Assembly: GCA_965242575.1 (NCBI GenBank)
Contig: OZ251461.1
Location: 2,666,001-2,730,000, forward strand
DNA: 64,000 nucleotides
From: JANQOH01 sp965242575
GTDB lineage: Bacteria > Pseudomonadota > Alphaproteobacteria > UBA7887
Direction of reading: 5' to 3'
Part shown: one piece after another, positions 28,363 through 36,447 of the stretch
Position numbering within the stretch: the first letter of the stretch is position 1
Layout of the letters: each line of letters opens with the position of its first letter
Program-made: the position numbers and the translations under genes
The notes under the pieces: generated by a model
What the model was told of the DNA's origin: nothing
Seen by the model: the letters and a program-made list of their open reading frames with translations, nothing else
Database searches by the model: none

Positions 28363-28723
28363 CGTTCTTAGAGGCCGTTTTAGAATATACTATTGAAATT
28401 ATTCGATTTCTGATCGGTATGGCTGCATGCTTCACACACATGCCAATGGACTCCCGCAATCTTGGGAGTTACGATCCGTTTGCCGACGCGGATACCGTGC
28501 AGACAGGATGCGGGGACAATACACTGAAAGTAATCGATTCATTCTGAAACGGCCTCTTAACGAGAAACGGCCGATCACAGCCGAGATGGCCGTCCGAATC
28601 GGCAAATTGTGCGGCAACGGCCCCCGCTTCTGGGCCAATCTGCAACGCGCCTACGATCTGGCGCGCGCCGAGCGCACGGTGGACGTATCCCGAATACCGA
28701 CCCTTGCAGCGCATCCGGGATAG
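28229..28723 (+). pseudogene. higA: HigA antitoxin gene split by a MITE
   Basis: The gene starts at ATG 28229 inside the end of higB. The first part reads VHPGEILREEVLPALAMSK, then ATLGISRRAFYDVL with the helix-turn-helix. It meets the insertion at 28371 and stops at 28396. The second part resumes at 28559 with NEKRPITAEMAVRIGKLCGN and ANLQRAYDLARAER, ending at 28723. Removing 28371-28556 and one copy of the TTA duplication joins the parts in frame and gives a normal HigA of about 100 residues. The insertion separates the HTH start from the C-terminal helices, so the protein is very likely not made whole. Confidence 0.75.
28371..28556. mobile_element. 186-bp MITE with terminal inverted repeats, inserted in higA
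   Basis: The left end GAGGCCGTTTTAGAAT (from 28371) is matched by the inverted right end ATTCTGAAACGGCCTC (to 28556), with one mismatch in 16. TTA flanks both sides (28368-28370 and 28557-28559), a 3-base target duplication of TNA type as used by some IS5-family elements. The interior is AT-richer than the genome and has no transposase, so it must be moved by a transposase encoded elsewhere. Confidence 0.8.
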
Positions 28724-28752
28724 GGCAGGGGAACGCCGCGATTTCCCGCGCG

Positions 28753-28890
28753 TTATCGTTCCACGGTCGCAAGAACGCACTCCATATCGCGCTGCCTGCA
28801 CCAGATCTCCGCCGCCTTGCGCTTTTGACCCTCGCGGGCATAGCCAACGAGTATGGAGCGGAGTTTCTTTAGATCCGTCGACGCACTCAT
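28753..28890 (-). CDS. Small hypothetical protein
   Basis: A 45-residue frame beginning MSASTDLKKLRSILVGYARE and ending CVLATVER. It is charged, predicted helical, and has no membrane segment. The lower GC matches the higBA island next to it. No clear ribosome-binding site is visible and I do not recognise the family. It is the only sensible frame in the 28724-28921 interval and may be a remnant. Confidence 0.3.
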   Translation of the reverse strand: MSASTDLKKLRSILVGYAREGQKRKAAEIWCRQRDMECVLATVER

Positions 28891-28921
28891 GGTTCTGTCT
28901 CCCGCTCCGGTTCTGCCGCTT

Positions 28922-29818
28922 CTACTCCGCCGCGACCTTCGCAGGGTCGTGGTCGAAGTAGGTGTGCGCCAGCGTCCGCTGGTTCTCGTAGATCGAGCCC
29001 TGATGCACCGCCTTCGGGAACGGCATGCGCACCGGAACCGCCGCCAGGCGCGGCGCGAGGCAGGACGCGCCGCGCACCATGCGGGCGCGGAACGCGGCGA
29101 AATCGTCCACCGCCTCGGTTCCCGCCAGCGGCCAGGCGTCGGCGGCGGCGTATTCGAACAGCAGCAGACGGCGCGGCGCCGCCGAGCGGTTGATCGCCGA
29201 ACCGTGAATCAGCCGCGCATGGTGGATGGTGATCGAACCCGCCGGCGCCGTCGCCGGAACCGCCGCCGAAAAATCGACGTCCACCGATTCCGGGTCGATG
29301 GCGCCGCAGAACGCGCCGGCGGCGTGGTGGTCGTACACCGGCCCGGTGTGGCTCCCCGGCAGCAGCATCAGCGGGCCGTTCTCCAGCGTCATGTCGTCGA
29401 TGAGGACGCCGACGGCCAGCACGTCGTCATTGGTGTGCGGGTAGAACGCCCAGTCCTGGTGCCACTCCACCGGCGCGCCGTAGCCGGCGGCCTTGATGTT
29501 CACCTTGCCGCCCGGCCGCATGCGGATGTCCTCGCCGATCAGCCGCGCGAGGATGTCGGTGATCCGCCGGTCCGACGCCAACCCGCGGTAGAACGGATGC
29601 GCCGCCCACGGGGTCTTGATGCGCCGCACCCGCGGCCGGTCCGGCGTGTGGCTCGCCTCCAGGTCGAGGAACTCGCTGTGCCCGGTCAACCCGCGCGCGG
29701 AGTCGACGATGCCGTCGGTCACGCGCCGCAGCTCGGCGAGCGTCGCCGAATCGAGCACGCCCTCGACCACCAGATACCCGCGTTCGCGGTAGCGGGCGGC
29801 GTCCGCGGCGCCGATCAT
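28922..29818 (-). CDS. Phytanoyl-CoA dioxygenase family protein
   Basis: 298 residues. A non-haem iron(II), 2-oxoglutarate-dependent oxygenase. The iron ligands are seen as H-x-D in APVEWHQDWAFYPHTNDD (near residue 120) and the distal His in HHARLIHGSAINRS; the Arg of that last segment should bind 2-oxoglutarate. It starts at ATG 29816-29818, overlapping the stop of the MoaD-like gene as ATGA, and is the last gene of the molybdenum hydroxylase operon. A role in preparing or finishing the hydroxylase's substrate is inferred from this coupling only. Confidence 0.85.
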   Translation of the reverse strand: MIGAADAARYRERGYLVVEGVLDSATLAELRRVTDGIVDSARGLTGHSEFLDLEASHTPDRPRVRRIKTPWAAHPFYRGLASDRRITDILARLIGEDIRMRPGGKVNIKAAGYGAPVEWHQDWAFYPHTNDDVLAVGVLIDDMTLENGPLMLLPGSHTGPVYDHHAAGAFCGAIDPESVDVDFSAAVPATAPAGSITIHHARLIHGSAINRSAAPRRLLLFEYAAADAWPLAGTEAVDDFAAFRARMVRGASCLAPRLAAVPVRMPFPKAVHQGSIYENQRTLAHTYFDHDPAKVAAE

Positions 29819-30072
29819 CGCGGTCCTCCTCCGCCGATCTTGGGCAGCAGATACACCTCGCTGTCGGGCCGGACCGGCTCCAGCATGGCGTTCTGGATGA
29901 TCTCGCCGTCGACGGCGATGGCCATGCCCTCGGCTATGGTGTCGGCGATGCCGGGGAAGCGGGAGTCGAGGCCGCGCACGAGCGCGCGCACGGTCTCGCC
30001 CTCCACCTCGATCTCCGTCGCGCCGCCGGCGAACTGGTCGCCGACGCTCTTCGGGAGAACGACCCGCGGCAT
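29815..30072 (-). CDS. MoaD/ThiS-family small beta-grasp protein
   Basis: 85 residues, MPRVVLPKSVGDQFAGGATE to VYLLPKIGGGGPR. The fold pattern, with FPGIADTIAEGMAIAVDG and a Gly-rich C-terminus, is that of MoaD/ThiS sulfur carriers. True carriers end exactly in Gly-Gly; here a Pro-Arg tail follows, so it may need trimming or act differently. It lies 35 bases after the molybdopterin subunit gene and overlaps the dioxygenase gene, which suggests a link to cofactor supply for the hydroxylase. Confidence 0.7.
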   Translation of the reverse strand: MPRVVLPKSVGDQFAGGATEIEVEGETVRALVRGLDSRFPGIADTIAEGMAIAVDGEIIQNAMLEPVRPDSEVYLLPKIGGGGPR

Positions 30073-30107
30073 CGCCGCCGCCTCCTCAGGCTCCGCCGAG
30101 TCCGGCG

Positions 30108-32384
30108 TCAGCCCCGCCCGCCGTCGCCGAGCGCCGCGACGATCCGCGGCGGCGACATCGGCAGGTCGGTCATGCGCAGCCCCACCGCGTCCTCGATGGC
30201 GTTCGCCACCGCGGCCATCGGCGGGACGATGGGCACCTCGCCCACCCCGCGCACGCCGTAGGGATGGCGCGGGTTCGGCACTTCGACGAGCACCGTGTCG
30301 ATCATCGGCAGGTCCGAGGCCACCGGCATCCGGTAGTCGAGGAAGCCCGGATTCTCCAGCCGGCCCTCGTCGTCGTAGATGTATTCCTCGTTGAGGGCCC
30401 AGCCGACGCCCTGCGCGACCCCGCCCTGGAGCTGGCCCTCGACATAGGCCGGGTGGATGGCGGTGCCCACGTCCTGCACCGCCGTGTAGCGCAGGATCTT
30501 CACCGCGCCGGTCTCCTCGTCCACCTCGACGTCGCAGATATGCGCGCCGAAGCCCGGCCCGGCGCCGCGCGCGGTGAACTGCGCGTGGCCGTTGATCGGC
30601 CCGCCGGTCGCCGCCGATTCGGCGGCGATTTCGGCCAGCGACAGCGGCTCGAAATCGCCGGCGTTGGCGCCCGCCGGGCAGGCCCGGCCGGCGTCCCACG
30701 TCACCGCGTCCGCCGGGATGTCCCACTTCTTCGCCGCGCGGCCGCGCATCTCCTCGACGCACTGCTTCGCCGCCTCGACCACCGCCATGCCGCTGGCGAA
30801 GGTCACGCGGCTGCCGCCGGTGAGGAAGCTGTAACCGATCGAACTGGTGTCGGCGACGATGGGCCGCACCTTGGCCACGTCGACGCCCAGCACCTCGGCG
30901 GCCATGATCGCCATCGATGCGCGGCTGCCGCCGATGTCGGGGTTGCCGGTGGCCACCGTCGCCGAGCCGTCCTCGTTGATGTGGACCTCGGCGCTGGACT
31001 CGCCGCCGATGTTGAACCAGAAGCCGGTGGCGACGCCGCGCCCCTGTTTCGGCCCCTTCGCCGCCGTGTAATGCGGGCAGTTCTTCGCCGCGGCCAGCGT
31101 CTCGACGTAGCCGATGGGGCCGAATTTCGGCCCGTAGGCGGCCTTCGTGCCCTCCTTCGCCGCGTTCTTCTCGCGCAGCTCGATGGGGTCCATGCCGAGC
31201 TCGCGCGCGATCTCGTCGATCACGCTCTCGACGCCGAACTCCGAAATCGGCGCGCCGGGGGCGCGGTAGGCCGCCACCTTGGGCCGGTTCGTCACCACGT
31301 CGAAGCCGACGACGAGCACGTTCTCGAGGTCGTAGGGGGCGAAGGCGGTCATGCAGCCGGGGCCGATGGGCGAGCCGGGATATGCGCCCGCCTGGTATTT
31401 CAGCTCGGCCTCGGCGGCGACGATGCGCCCGCCGCGCGTCGCGCCGACCTTGATCCGCGTCGCCGCGCCCGAGGTCGGCCCGCTGGCGCGGAACACCTCC
31501 TCGCGGGTCATCGTCATCCGCACCGGGCGGCCCGCCTTCTTCGACAGCAGGACCGCCACCGGCTCGAGGTACACCAGCGTCTTGCCGCCGAAGCCGCCGC
31601 CGATCTCCGCCGGGGTGACGCGGATCTGCGCCGCCTCCACCCCCAGGATGTTCGCCGTGTAGTTGCGGACCATGAACTGGCCCTGGCTGGAGCACCAGAT
31701 TTGGATCTGGCCATCCTCGGAATACTCCGCCACCGCCGCATGCGGCTCGATGTAGCCCTGGTGCACCGGCTTGGTGGTGAACGACCGCTCGACCGTCACT
31801 TCGGCCTGCGCGAAGCCCGCCTCGACGTCGCCCAGGGCGAACTCCATGCGCTTGGCGACGTTCGACGGCGAGTCCGGCTTCGGCGTCACGCCGTCGGTGA
31901 ACAGGTCGTCGTGGAGGATCGGCGCGCCGGGATCCATCGCCTCCTCCACGTCGATGACGTGCGGCAGGACCTCCCACGACACCTCGACGAGCTCGGCCGC
32001 GTGCCGGGCGGCGGCGGCGCTGGTGGCGGCGACCGCGGCGACCGCGTGGCCGTCGTAGAGCGCCTTGCCGCGCGCCATGACGTTCGCCGACAGATGCGCG
32101 AAATTGACTTGCGCCTCGCCCGCCGAGAAGAACTCCGCGCCCTCGAGCGCCGGGAAGTCGGCGCCCGTGACCACCGCCTTCACCCCCGGCGCCGCCTCCG
32201 CCTTCGACGTGTCGATGGCGCGGATGCGGGCATGCGCGTGCGGGCTGCGGACCACGGCGCCGTGCAGCATTCCGGGCAGGTTCAGGTCGGCGCCGAAGCG
32301 CGCCCGGCCGGTGACCTTGTCGACGCCGTCGGGGCGAATCGGCCGCGTGCCGACGACGCGGTATTCGGAATTGCCGTTCTTCAT
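30108..32384 (-). CDS. Xanthine dehydrogenase family, molybdopterin-binding large subunit
   Basis: 758 residues. Catalytic subunit of a molybdenum hydroxylase (xanthine oxidase / CO dehydrogenase / 4-hydroxybenzoyl-CoA reductase type). Start MKNGNSEYRVVGTRPIRPDG. Moco-contact features are EIGGGFGGKTLVYLEPVAVL, AAYRAPGAPISEFGVESVID, and the catalytic glutamate in VRGVGEVPIVPPMAAVANA near the C-terminus. The ATG at 32382-32384 overlaps the stop of the 2Fe-2S subunit. The physiological substrate is not clear; motifs outside the cofactor site do not single out xanthine. Confidence 0.9.
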   Translation of the reverse strand: MKNGNSEYRVVGTRPIRPDGVDKVTGRARFGADLNLPGMLHGAVVRSPHAHARIRAIDTSKAEAAPGVKAVVTGADFPALEGAEFFSAGEAQVNFAHLSANVMARGKALYDGHAVAAVAATSAAAARHAAELVEVSWEVLPHVIDVEEAMDPGAPILHDDLFTDGVTPKPDSPSNVAKRMEFALGDVEAGFAQAEVTVERSFTTKPVHQGYIEPHAAVAEYSEDGQIQIWCSSQGQFMVRNYTANILGVEAAQIRVTPAEIGGGFGGKTLVYLEPVAVLLSKKAGRPVRMTMTREEVFRASGPTSGAATRIKVGATRGGRIVAAEAELKYQAGAYPGSPIGPGCMTAFAPYDLENVLVVGFDVVTNRPKVAAYRAPGAPISEFGVESVIDEIARELGMDPIELREKNAAKEGTKAAYGPKFGPIGYVETLAAAKNCPHYTAAKGPKQGRGVATGFWFNIGGESSAEVHINEDGSATVATGNPDIGGSRASMAIMAAEVLGVDVAKVRPIVADTSSIGYSFLTGGSRVTFASGMAVVEAAKQCVEEMRGRAAKKWDIPADAVTWDAGRACPAGANAGDFEPLSLAEIAAESAATGGPINGHAQFTARGAGPGFGAHICDVEVDEETGAVKILRYTAVQDVGTAIHPAYVEGQLQGGVAQGVGWALNEEYIYDDEGRLENPGFLDYRMPVASDLPMIDTVLVEVPNPRHPYGVRGVGEVPIVPPMAAVANAIEDAVGLRMTDLPMSPPRIVAALGDGGRG

Positions 32385-32863
32385 GCTCGGGCTCCTCTCA
32401 TTTCGGCGGCCGCGCCCTGGACGGCGCGGACGATCTTGTCGTAGCCGGTACAGCGGCACAGGTTGCCGGCCAGCCAGTAGCGGATCTCGGTCTCGGTCGG
32501 GTCGGGGTTGCGCTCCAGCAGCGCCTTCGCCGCGACGAGGAAGCCCGGCGTGCAGAAGCCGCATTGCAGCGCCGCCTCCTCCAGGAAGTGACGTTGCACC
32601 GGGTGCAGCTTCTCCCCGTCGGCCATGCCCTCGATGGTCTCGACCGCGCGGCCCTGGGCCTCGACGCCGAGCGCGAGGCAGGCGCAGACCAGCCGCCCGT
32701 CCAGCATCACGCTGCATGCGCCGCAATCGCCCGACGCGCAGCCCTCCTTGGTGCCGTTCAGGTAGAGTTCATCGCGCAGGACGTCGAGCAGGGTCTGCTG
32801 CGTGTCGCAGAGGAACTCGACCTCTTCGCCGTTGACGGTCGCGGTTATGTGGTGTCGGGCCAT
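32381..32863 (-). CDS. (2Fe-2S)-binding subunit of molybdenum hydroxylase
   Basis: 160 residues, CoxS/XdhC-type small subunit that passes electrons from Moco to FAD. The plant-type ferredoxin cluster is in EGCASGDCGACSVMLDGRL and CACLAL, and the second cluster in LQCGFCTPGFLV and AGNLCRCTGYDKI. All eight expected cysteines are seen. It overlaps the large subunit gene by four bases and follows the FAD subunit by three bases. Confidence 0.93.
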   Translation of the reverse strand: MARHHITATVNGEEVEFLCDTQQTLLDVLRDELYLNGTKEGCASGDCGACSVMLDGRLVCACLALGVEAQGRAVETIEGMADGEKLHPVQRHFLEEAALQCGFCTPGFLVAAKALLERNPDPTETEIRYWLAGNLCRCTGYDKIVRAVQGAAAEMRGARA

Positions 32864-32866
32864 GGG

Positions 32867-33733
32867 TCAGCTCCTCGCGCGGTCGTAGGCGATCGCCGCG
32901 GCGCGGCGCGCCAGCACCCCCGCGACCTGGGTTCGATAGGCGACGGTGCCCCGCTTGTCGTCGATGGGGTCGCACGCCGCGCGCGCCGCCGCGTCGAGCG
33001 CCGCCAGCGCATCGGCGCCGAGCGTCGTCCCCTCCAGCGCCGCGCCGGCCGCCGCGACGAGCCGCGCCGTCGGCGCCACCGCGCCGAGCGCGACGCGCGC
33101 GCGGGACACCTTGCCGGATTTGTCCACCTCCAGGCAAACCCCGGCGCCGACGATGGCGATGTCCATCTCGGTCCGCGGGATCATGCGCAGGTAGGCGTCG
33201 CCGGTCCGCGCCCCCGCCCCGGGCAGGCGGAAGTCGACGACGATCTCGCCGCGCCGGAGCGCCGTCGCCCCCGGCCCGGTGCAGACGTCTTCGACCGCGA
33301 GCTCGCGCCGCCCGTCCGGCCCGGCGACCGTGCACGCGGCGCCGGCGGCGATGAGCGCCGGGACGCTGTCGGCCGCCGGCGAGGCGTTGCACAAATTGCC
33401 GCCGGGGCTGGCGCGGCCCTGGATTTGCGTCGAGCCGATGAGTTCGACGGCCTCCACCACGCCGGGCCATGCGGCCTTGAGCGCGGCGTGCTCGCCCATC
33501 TCGGCGCCGGTGGCCGCCGCGCCGACGCGGAACGCGCCGCCATCGGCGGTTATCCGGCACATTTCGGCGATGTTCTTCACGTCGACGATCAGGCCCGGGC
33601 GGACCGTTCCCGCATGCATCTGGACCAGCAGGTCGGTGCCCCCGGCCAGCACGCGGCCGTCGCCGTTCGCCGCGGCGAGCAGCGCGACCGCGTCGTCGAC
33701 CGAGCGGGGGGCTTCGTATCGGATGGCGTTCAT
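32867..33733 (-). CDS. FAD-binding subunit of molybdenum hydroxylase
   Basis: 288 residues, CoxM-type middle subunit. FAD-binding motifs are VLAGGTDLLVQMHAG and the segment STQIQGRASPGGNLCNASPA. The ATG at 33731-33733 is chosen because it follows GGGAG and starts with the usual MNAIRYEAPRSVDDAVALLA; the frame opens further upstream without family similarity. It is the first gene of the operon. The 165-base gap to divergent ytoQ should hold its promoter. Confidence 0.92.
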   Translation of the reverse strand: MNAIRYEAPRSVDDAVALLAAANGDGRVLAGGTDLLVQMHAGTVRPGLIVDVKNIAEMCRITADGGAFRVGAAATGAEMGEHAALKAAWPGVVEAVELIGSTQIQGRASPGGNLCNASPAADSVPALIAAGAACTVAGPDGRRELAVEDVCTGPGATALRRGEIVVDFRLPGAGARTGDAYLRMIPRTEMDIAIVGAGVCLEVDKSGKVSRARVALGAVAPTARLVAAAGAALEGTTLGADALAALDAAARAACDPIDDKRGTVAYRTQVAGVLARRAAAIAYDRARS

Positions 33734-33898
33734 GGGCTCCCTTCTTGCCGGAACGGCCGCGCGCGGCGACTCCCGCGTCCCGCGCGTCGCGCCGCCCATC
33801 ATACAGGGTTCCGCGGCGCGCGGGAAAAATTCCGCGCCGCTGGCGCCGCGCGCCCCGGCCGGCTAGTCTGGCCGCCGTCCAACCGGGGAGCGGGAGCG

Positions 33899-34384
33899 AT
33901 GGCCGAGCGGGAATGGCGGGTCTATCTGTCGGGCGAGATCCACACCGACTGGCGCGAGCGCATAGCGGCCGGGGTCGCTGCCGCCGGCCTGCCGGTCCGC
34001 CTCGACGCGCCGGTCTGCGTCCACGCCGATTCCGACGATTGCGGCGCCGCGATCCTGGGCGCCGAGCCCGACCCGTTCTGGCGCGACCGCAAGGGCGCGG
34101 CGATGAACGCCATCCGCACGCGCACGCTGATCCGCGACGCCGACGTGGTGGTGGTCCGTTTCGGCGACCGCTACCGGCAATGGAACGCCGCGTTCGACGC
34201 CGGCATGGCCGCCGCGCTCGGCAAGGCGCTGGTGACGCAGCACGACCGCGCCCTCGACCACGCGCTGAAGGAGGTCGACGCCGCCGCCCTCGCCGTCTGC
34301 CGCGAGCCCGAGCAGGTGGTGGAAACCCTCGCTTACGTTATCCATGGCGCCTTGCCCGACCGCTTGCGGCAGGCGGCGGAGTAG
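33899..34384 (+). CDS. YtoQ family protein
   Basis: 161 residues. The N-terminus REWRVYLSGEIHTDWRERI is diagnostic of the YtoQ family. A middle segment IRDADVVVVRFGDRYRQWNA and GKALVTQHDRALDHALKEV resemble nucleoside 2-deoxyribosyltransferase-like folds. The biochemical function of YtoQ is not established. It starts at ATG 33899 after GGGAGCG and ends 26 bases before an ATPase gene of quite different composition, so the two may share a transcript by chance of insertion. Confidence 0.8.
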   Translation: MAEREWRVYLSGEIHTDWRERIAAGVAAAGLPVRLDAPVCVHADSDDCGAAILGAEPDPFWRDRKGAAMNAIRTRTLIRDADVVVVRFGDRYRQWNAAFDAGMAAALGKALVTQHDRALDHALKEVDAAALAVCREPEQVVETLAYVIHGALPDRLRQAAE

Positions 34385-34410
34385 GGCGCGGCGCGTGCAG
34401 AGGCGACGAC

Positions 34411-35451
34411 ATGCTTGAGAGCGTGCGCATACGCAATTTTCGTGTCCTTCGCGATCTCGAAATCCCAGAGTTGGCCCGAATCAACCTCGTTTCCGGTCTC
34501 AACAATTCGGGCAAGACTTCGTTGGTCGAGGCCCTCCAGCTACTCACGATGGGAGGAAACATCGTTGGCGGTGCGAGCGTGTGGCGGGTGAATGAGAGTC
34601 AACACGCGCGCGGCGCGACGGTTCATGAAGATTGGAAATTGATGTTTTGTGATCTCGACACGAATTCAGAAATAGAAGTTGTTGCTAATCACTCATCACG
34701 TGGACGGTTATTGCTAAAAATCTGGATCGCACAACCACGGAAAATGGAGTTCCCATTGAATGGCGATGATGTGCCTTCTCCCACCGATCAATGGGCTAAC
34801 GATGTGCTCACAGCATCTTTTTCTGAAGACGGTCATGAAGTGAATTCCGCAACGACGATTAAGGGAAATAGTCTTCAGCTAGAACACCCCAAAAAAAATA
34901 TGCAGATTCACTCCGCCATTTTCCGTTCGTACAGAGGGAACTTTGCTGAAGATGCTCAGGCTCTCGGAGAGTTGCGTCGGCAAAAACGTCACACGCCTGT
35001 CGAGAAGGCGCTACGAATCATAGATCCGAGGCTCAGGAGCGTCGAATCCAATCCTTCTCTCGGTTCTCCCATCATCTGGGCCGATGTTGGACTTTCCGAA
35101 CTCGTGCCGCTGCCGGCATTAGGTGAAGGAATGACCAGAATCGCCAGGTTAATTATGGGCATATGCCTCTCACCCGGCGGTGTGGTCTTAATGGATGAGA
35201 TCGAAAACGGCCTTCATCACTCGGTCGTGCCCGATTTGTGGCGCGCGATAGACGGAACCGCCCGCGAGTTCGACACGCAAGTTATTGCGACCACACATAG
35301 TTTCGAATGTTTTGCGGCTGCGCACCGGGCTCTTGGTAGTGAAGGTTTTCTTTTTCACAGGCTTGAGACCGAGAACGAGGCAAACCGCTGCGTCACCTAT
35401 CCGGCCGACGCGATCGAGGGCGCGGTCGAACACGGTCTTGAAGTCCGATGA
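34411..35451 (+). CDS. OLD/PARIS-like ABC-type ATPase (putative defence ATPase)
   Basis: 346 residues. AAA_15/AAA_21 ATPase with Walker A SGLNNSGKTSLVEALQLL (about residues 30), a signature-like ALGEGMTRIARLI, Walker B VVLMDEIENGLHH and switch IATTHSFECF. It lacks a nuclease domain. The next gene, overlapping as ATGA, supplies a TOPRIM-like DUF3226 protein, so the two look like a split OLD-type module comparable with AriA-AriB of PARIS. Composition in the first two thirds is much lower in GC than neighbours (runs such as CCCCAAAAAAAATATG), a strong sign of transfer. The antiphage role is inferred. Confidence 0.75.
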   Translation: MLESVRIRNFRVLRDLEIPELARINLVSGLNNSGKTSLVEALQLLTMGGNIVGGASVWRVNESQHARGATVHEDWKLMFCDLDTNSEIEVVANHSSRGRLLLKIWIAQPRKMEFPLNGDDVPSPTDQWANDVLTASFSEDGHEVNSATTIKGNSLQLEHPKKNMQIHSAIFRSYRGNFAEDAQALGELRRQKRHTPVEKALRIIDPRLRSVESNPSLGSPIIWADVGLSELVPLPALGEGMTRIARLIMGICLSPGGVVLMDEIENGLHHSVVPDLWRAIDGTAREFDTQVIATTHSFECFAAAHRALGSEGFLFHRLETENEANRCVTYPADAIEGAVEHGLEVR

Positions 35452-36161
35452 ACGCGGGACAGGCGGATACGGCGCTGGGCGCCACGAAGGATCCTTACCC
35501 GGACCGTAACAATCGGAAGGTCGGGAAAGTCCAGCTTCTCGTAGAAGGCCGGGACGACGTTAATTTCTTCTCCGCCCTTGTGGACTTTCACAATATCGGT
35601 CCTATGCGGATACAGGATTTTGGGGGTAAGAACAATTTGCGTAAATTCCTTACGGCGTTCCGCCGAGCGCCTGGGTTCGAAACGGTCCGCAGATTGGGCA
35701 TCGTTCGCGATGCGGACGAATCGCCCAAATCGGCGTTCCAAAGCGTACGGGATTCATTGCAGAAAGCGGATCTCCCCGCGCCGAATCGGGCCGGAGAGAC
35801 AAGCGAGCCGGAGACAAGCGAGCCGGATCGTGCCGAAGAGATAAGCCAGGAGTCACCGACGGTGACGGTTTTCATTTTGCCGGACAATGACCAACCCGGT
35901 ATGCTTGAAACCGTGCTCCGCAGGAGTATCGCGAACAAGGCGGAATACCGTTGCGTCGAAGAATATCTCGCTTGCGTGGATAATCTGCCGGATGTGTCCA
36001 TTGACAGGCCGGACAAAGCCCGCGTCCACGCCTGGCTGGCGTCGCGGCGGCAACCGCACGTGTCTGCCGGCTACGCGGCGAAGAAGGGATATTGGGACTT
36101 CGACCATCGCGCATTTGATGCTCTCCGCGACTTCCTGCGCGACTTGAAGCCGTCCGAGTAG
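35448..36161 (+). CDS. DUF3226-type TOPRIM-like protein, partner of the ATPase
   Basis: 237 residues. TOPRIM-like features: the acidic VQLLVEGRDDVNFFSAL, then GIVRDADESPKSAF (DxD) and VFILPDNDQPGMLE. In the middle is a small direct repeat, ETSEP-ETSEP, from a 15-base duplication near 35800. These features fit DUF3226, a TOPRIM-related family often next to ATPases. The ATG at 35448 overlaps the ATPase stop. It would act as the nuclease or regulatory arm of a two-gene system. The 286 bases after it show no gene. Confidence 0.7.
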   Translation: MNAGQADTALGATKDPYPDRNNRKVGKVQLLVEGRDDVNFFSALVDFHNIGPMRIQDFGGKNNLRKFLTAFRRAPGFETVRRLGIVRDADESPKSAFQSVRDSLQKADLPAPNRAGETSEPETSEPDRAEEISQESPTVTVFILPDNDQPGMLETVLRRSIANKAEYRCVEEYLACVDNLPDVSIDRPDKARVHAWLASRRQPHVSAGYAAKKGYWDFDHRAFDALRDFLRDLKPSE

Positions 36162-36447
36162 TCGCCGATCGGAAATCCGGAAGGGATCGCCGCCTCGTTC
36201 GCCATCGTCCAAAGGCAGATCATCGCGACCGGTCGCTTACTACCGGACATAAGGCTCCGTTCGGTGACGGGCATCGTCGCGATCCGGCGCTCGCGGCGCC
36301 TCCAGTTCACGCGGCGCGGCAAATGGGCCGAGCGCCACTTCGACCGACTCCGAATCGACGCGCAGGGTTCGAGTTGGGCGGGGAAGGCGCATCGCGCTTT
36401 GTCTCCGCAAATTTTCGCCGGGGACTCGAGCAATATCTCCTCTATTC

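Noticed and set aside
36162..36447. Possible small gene between DUF3226 and Fic genes
   Set aside because: Only short frames without recognisable features or start sites; no support for a gene.
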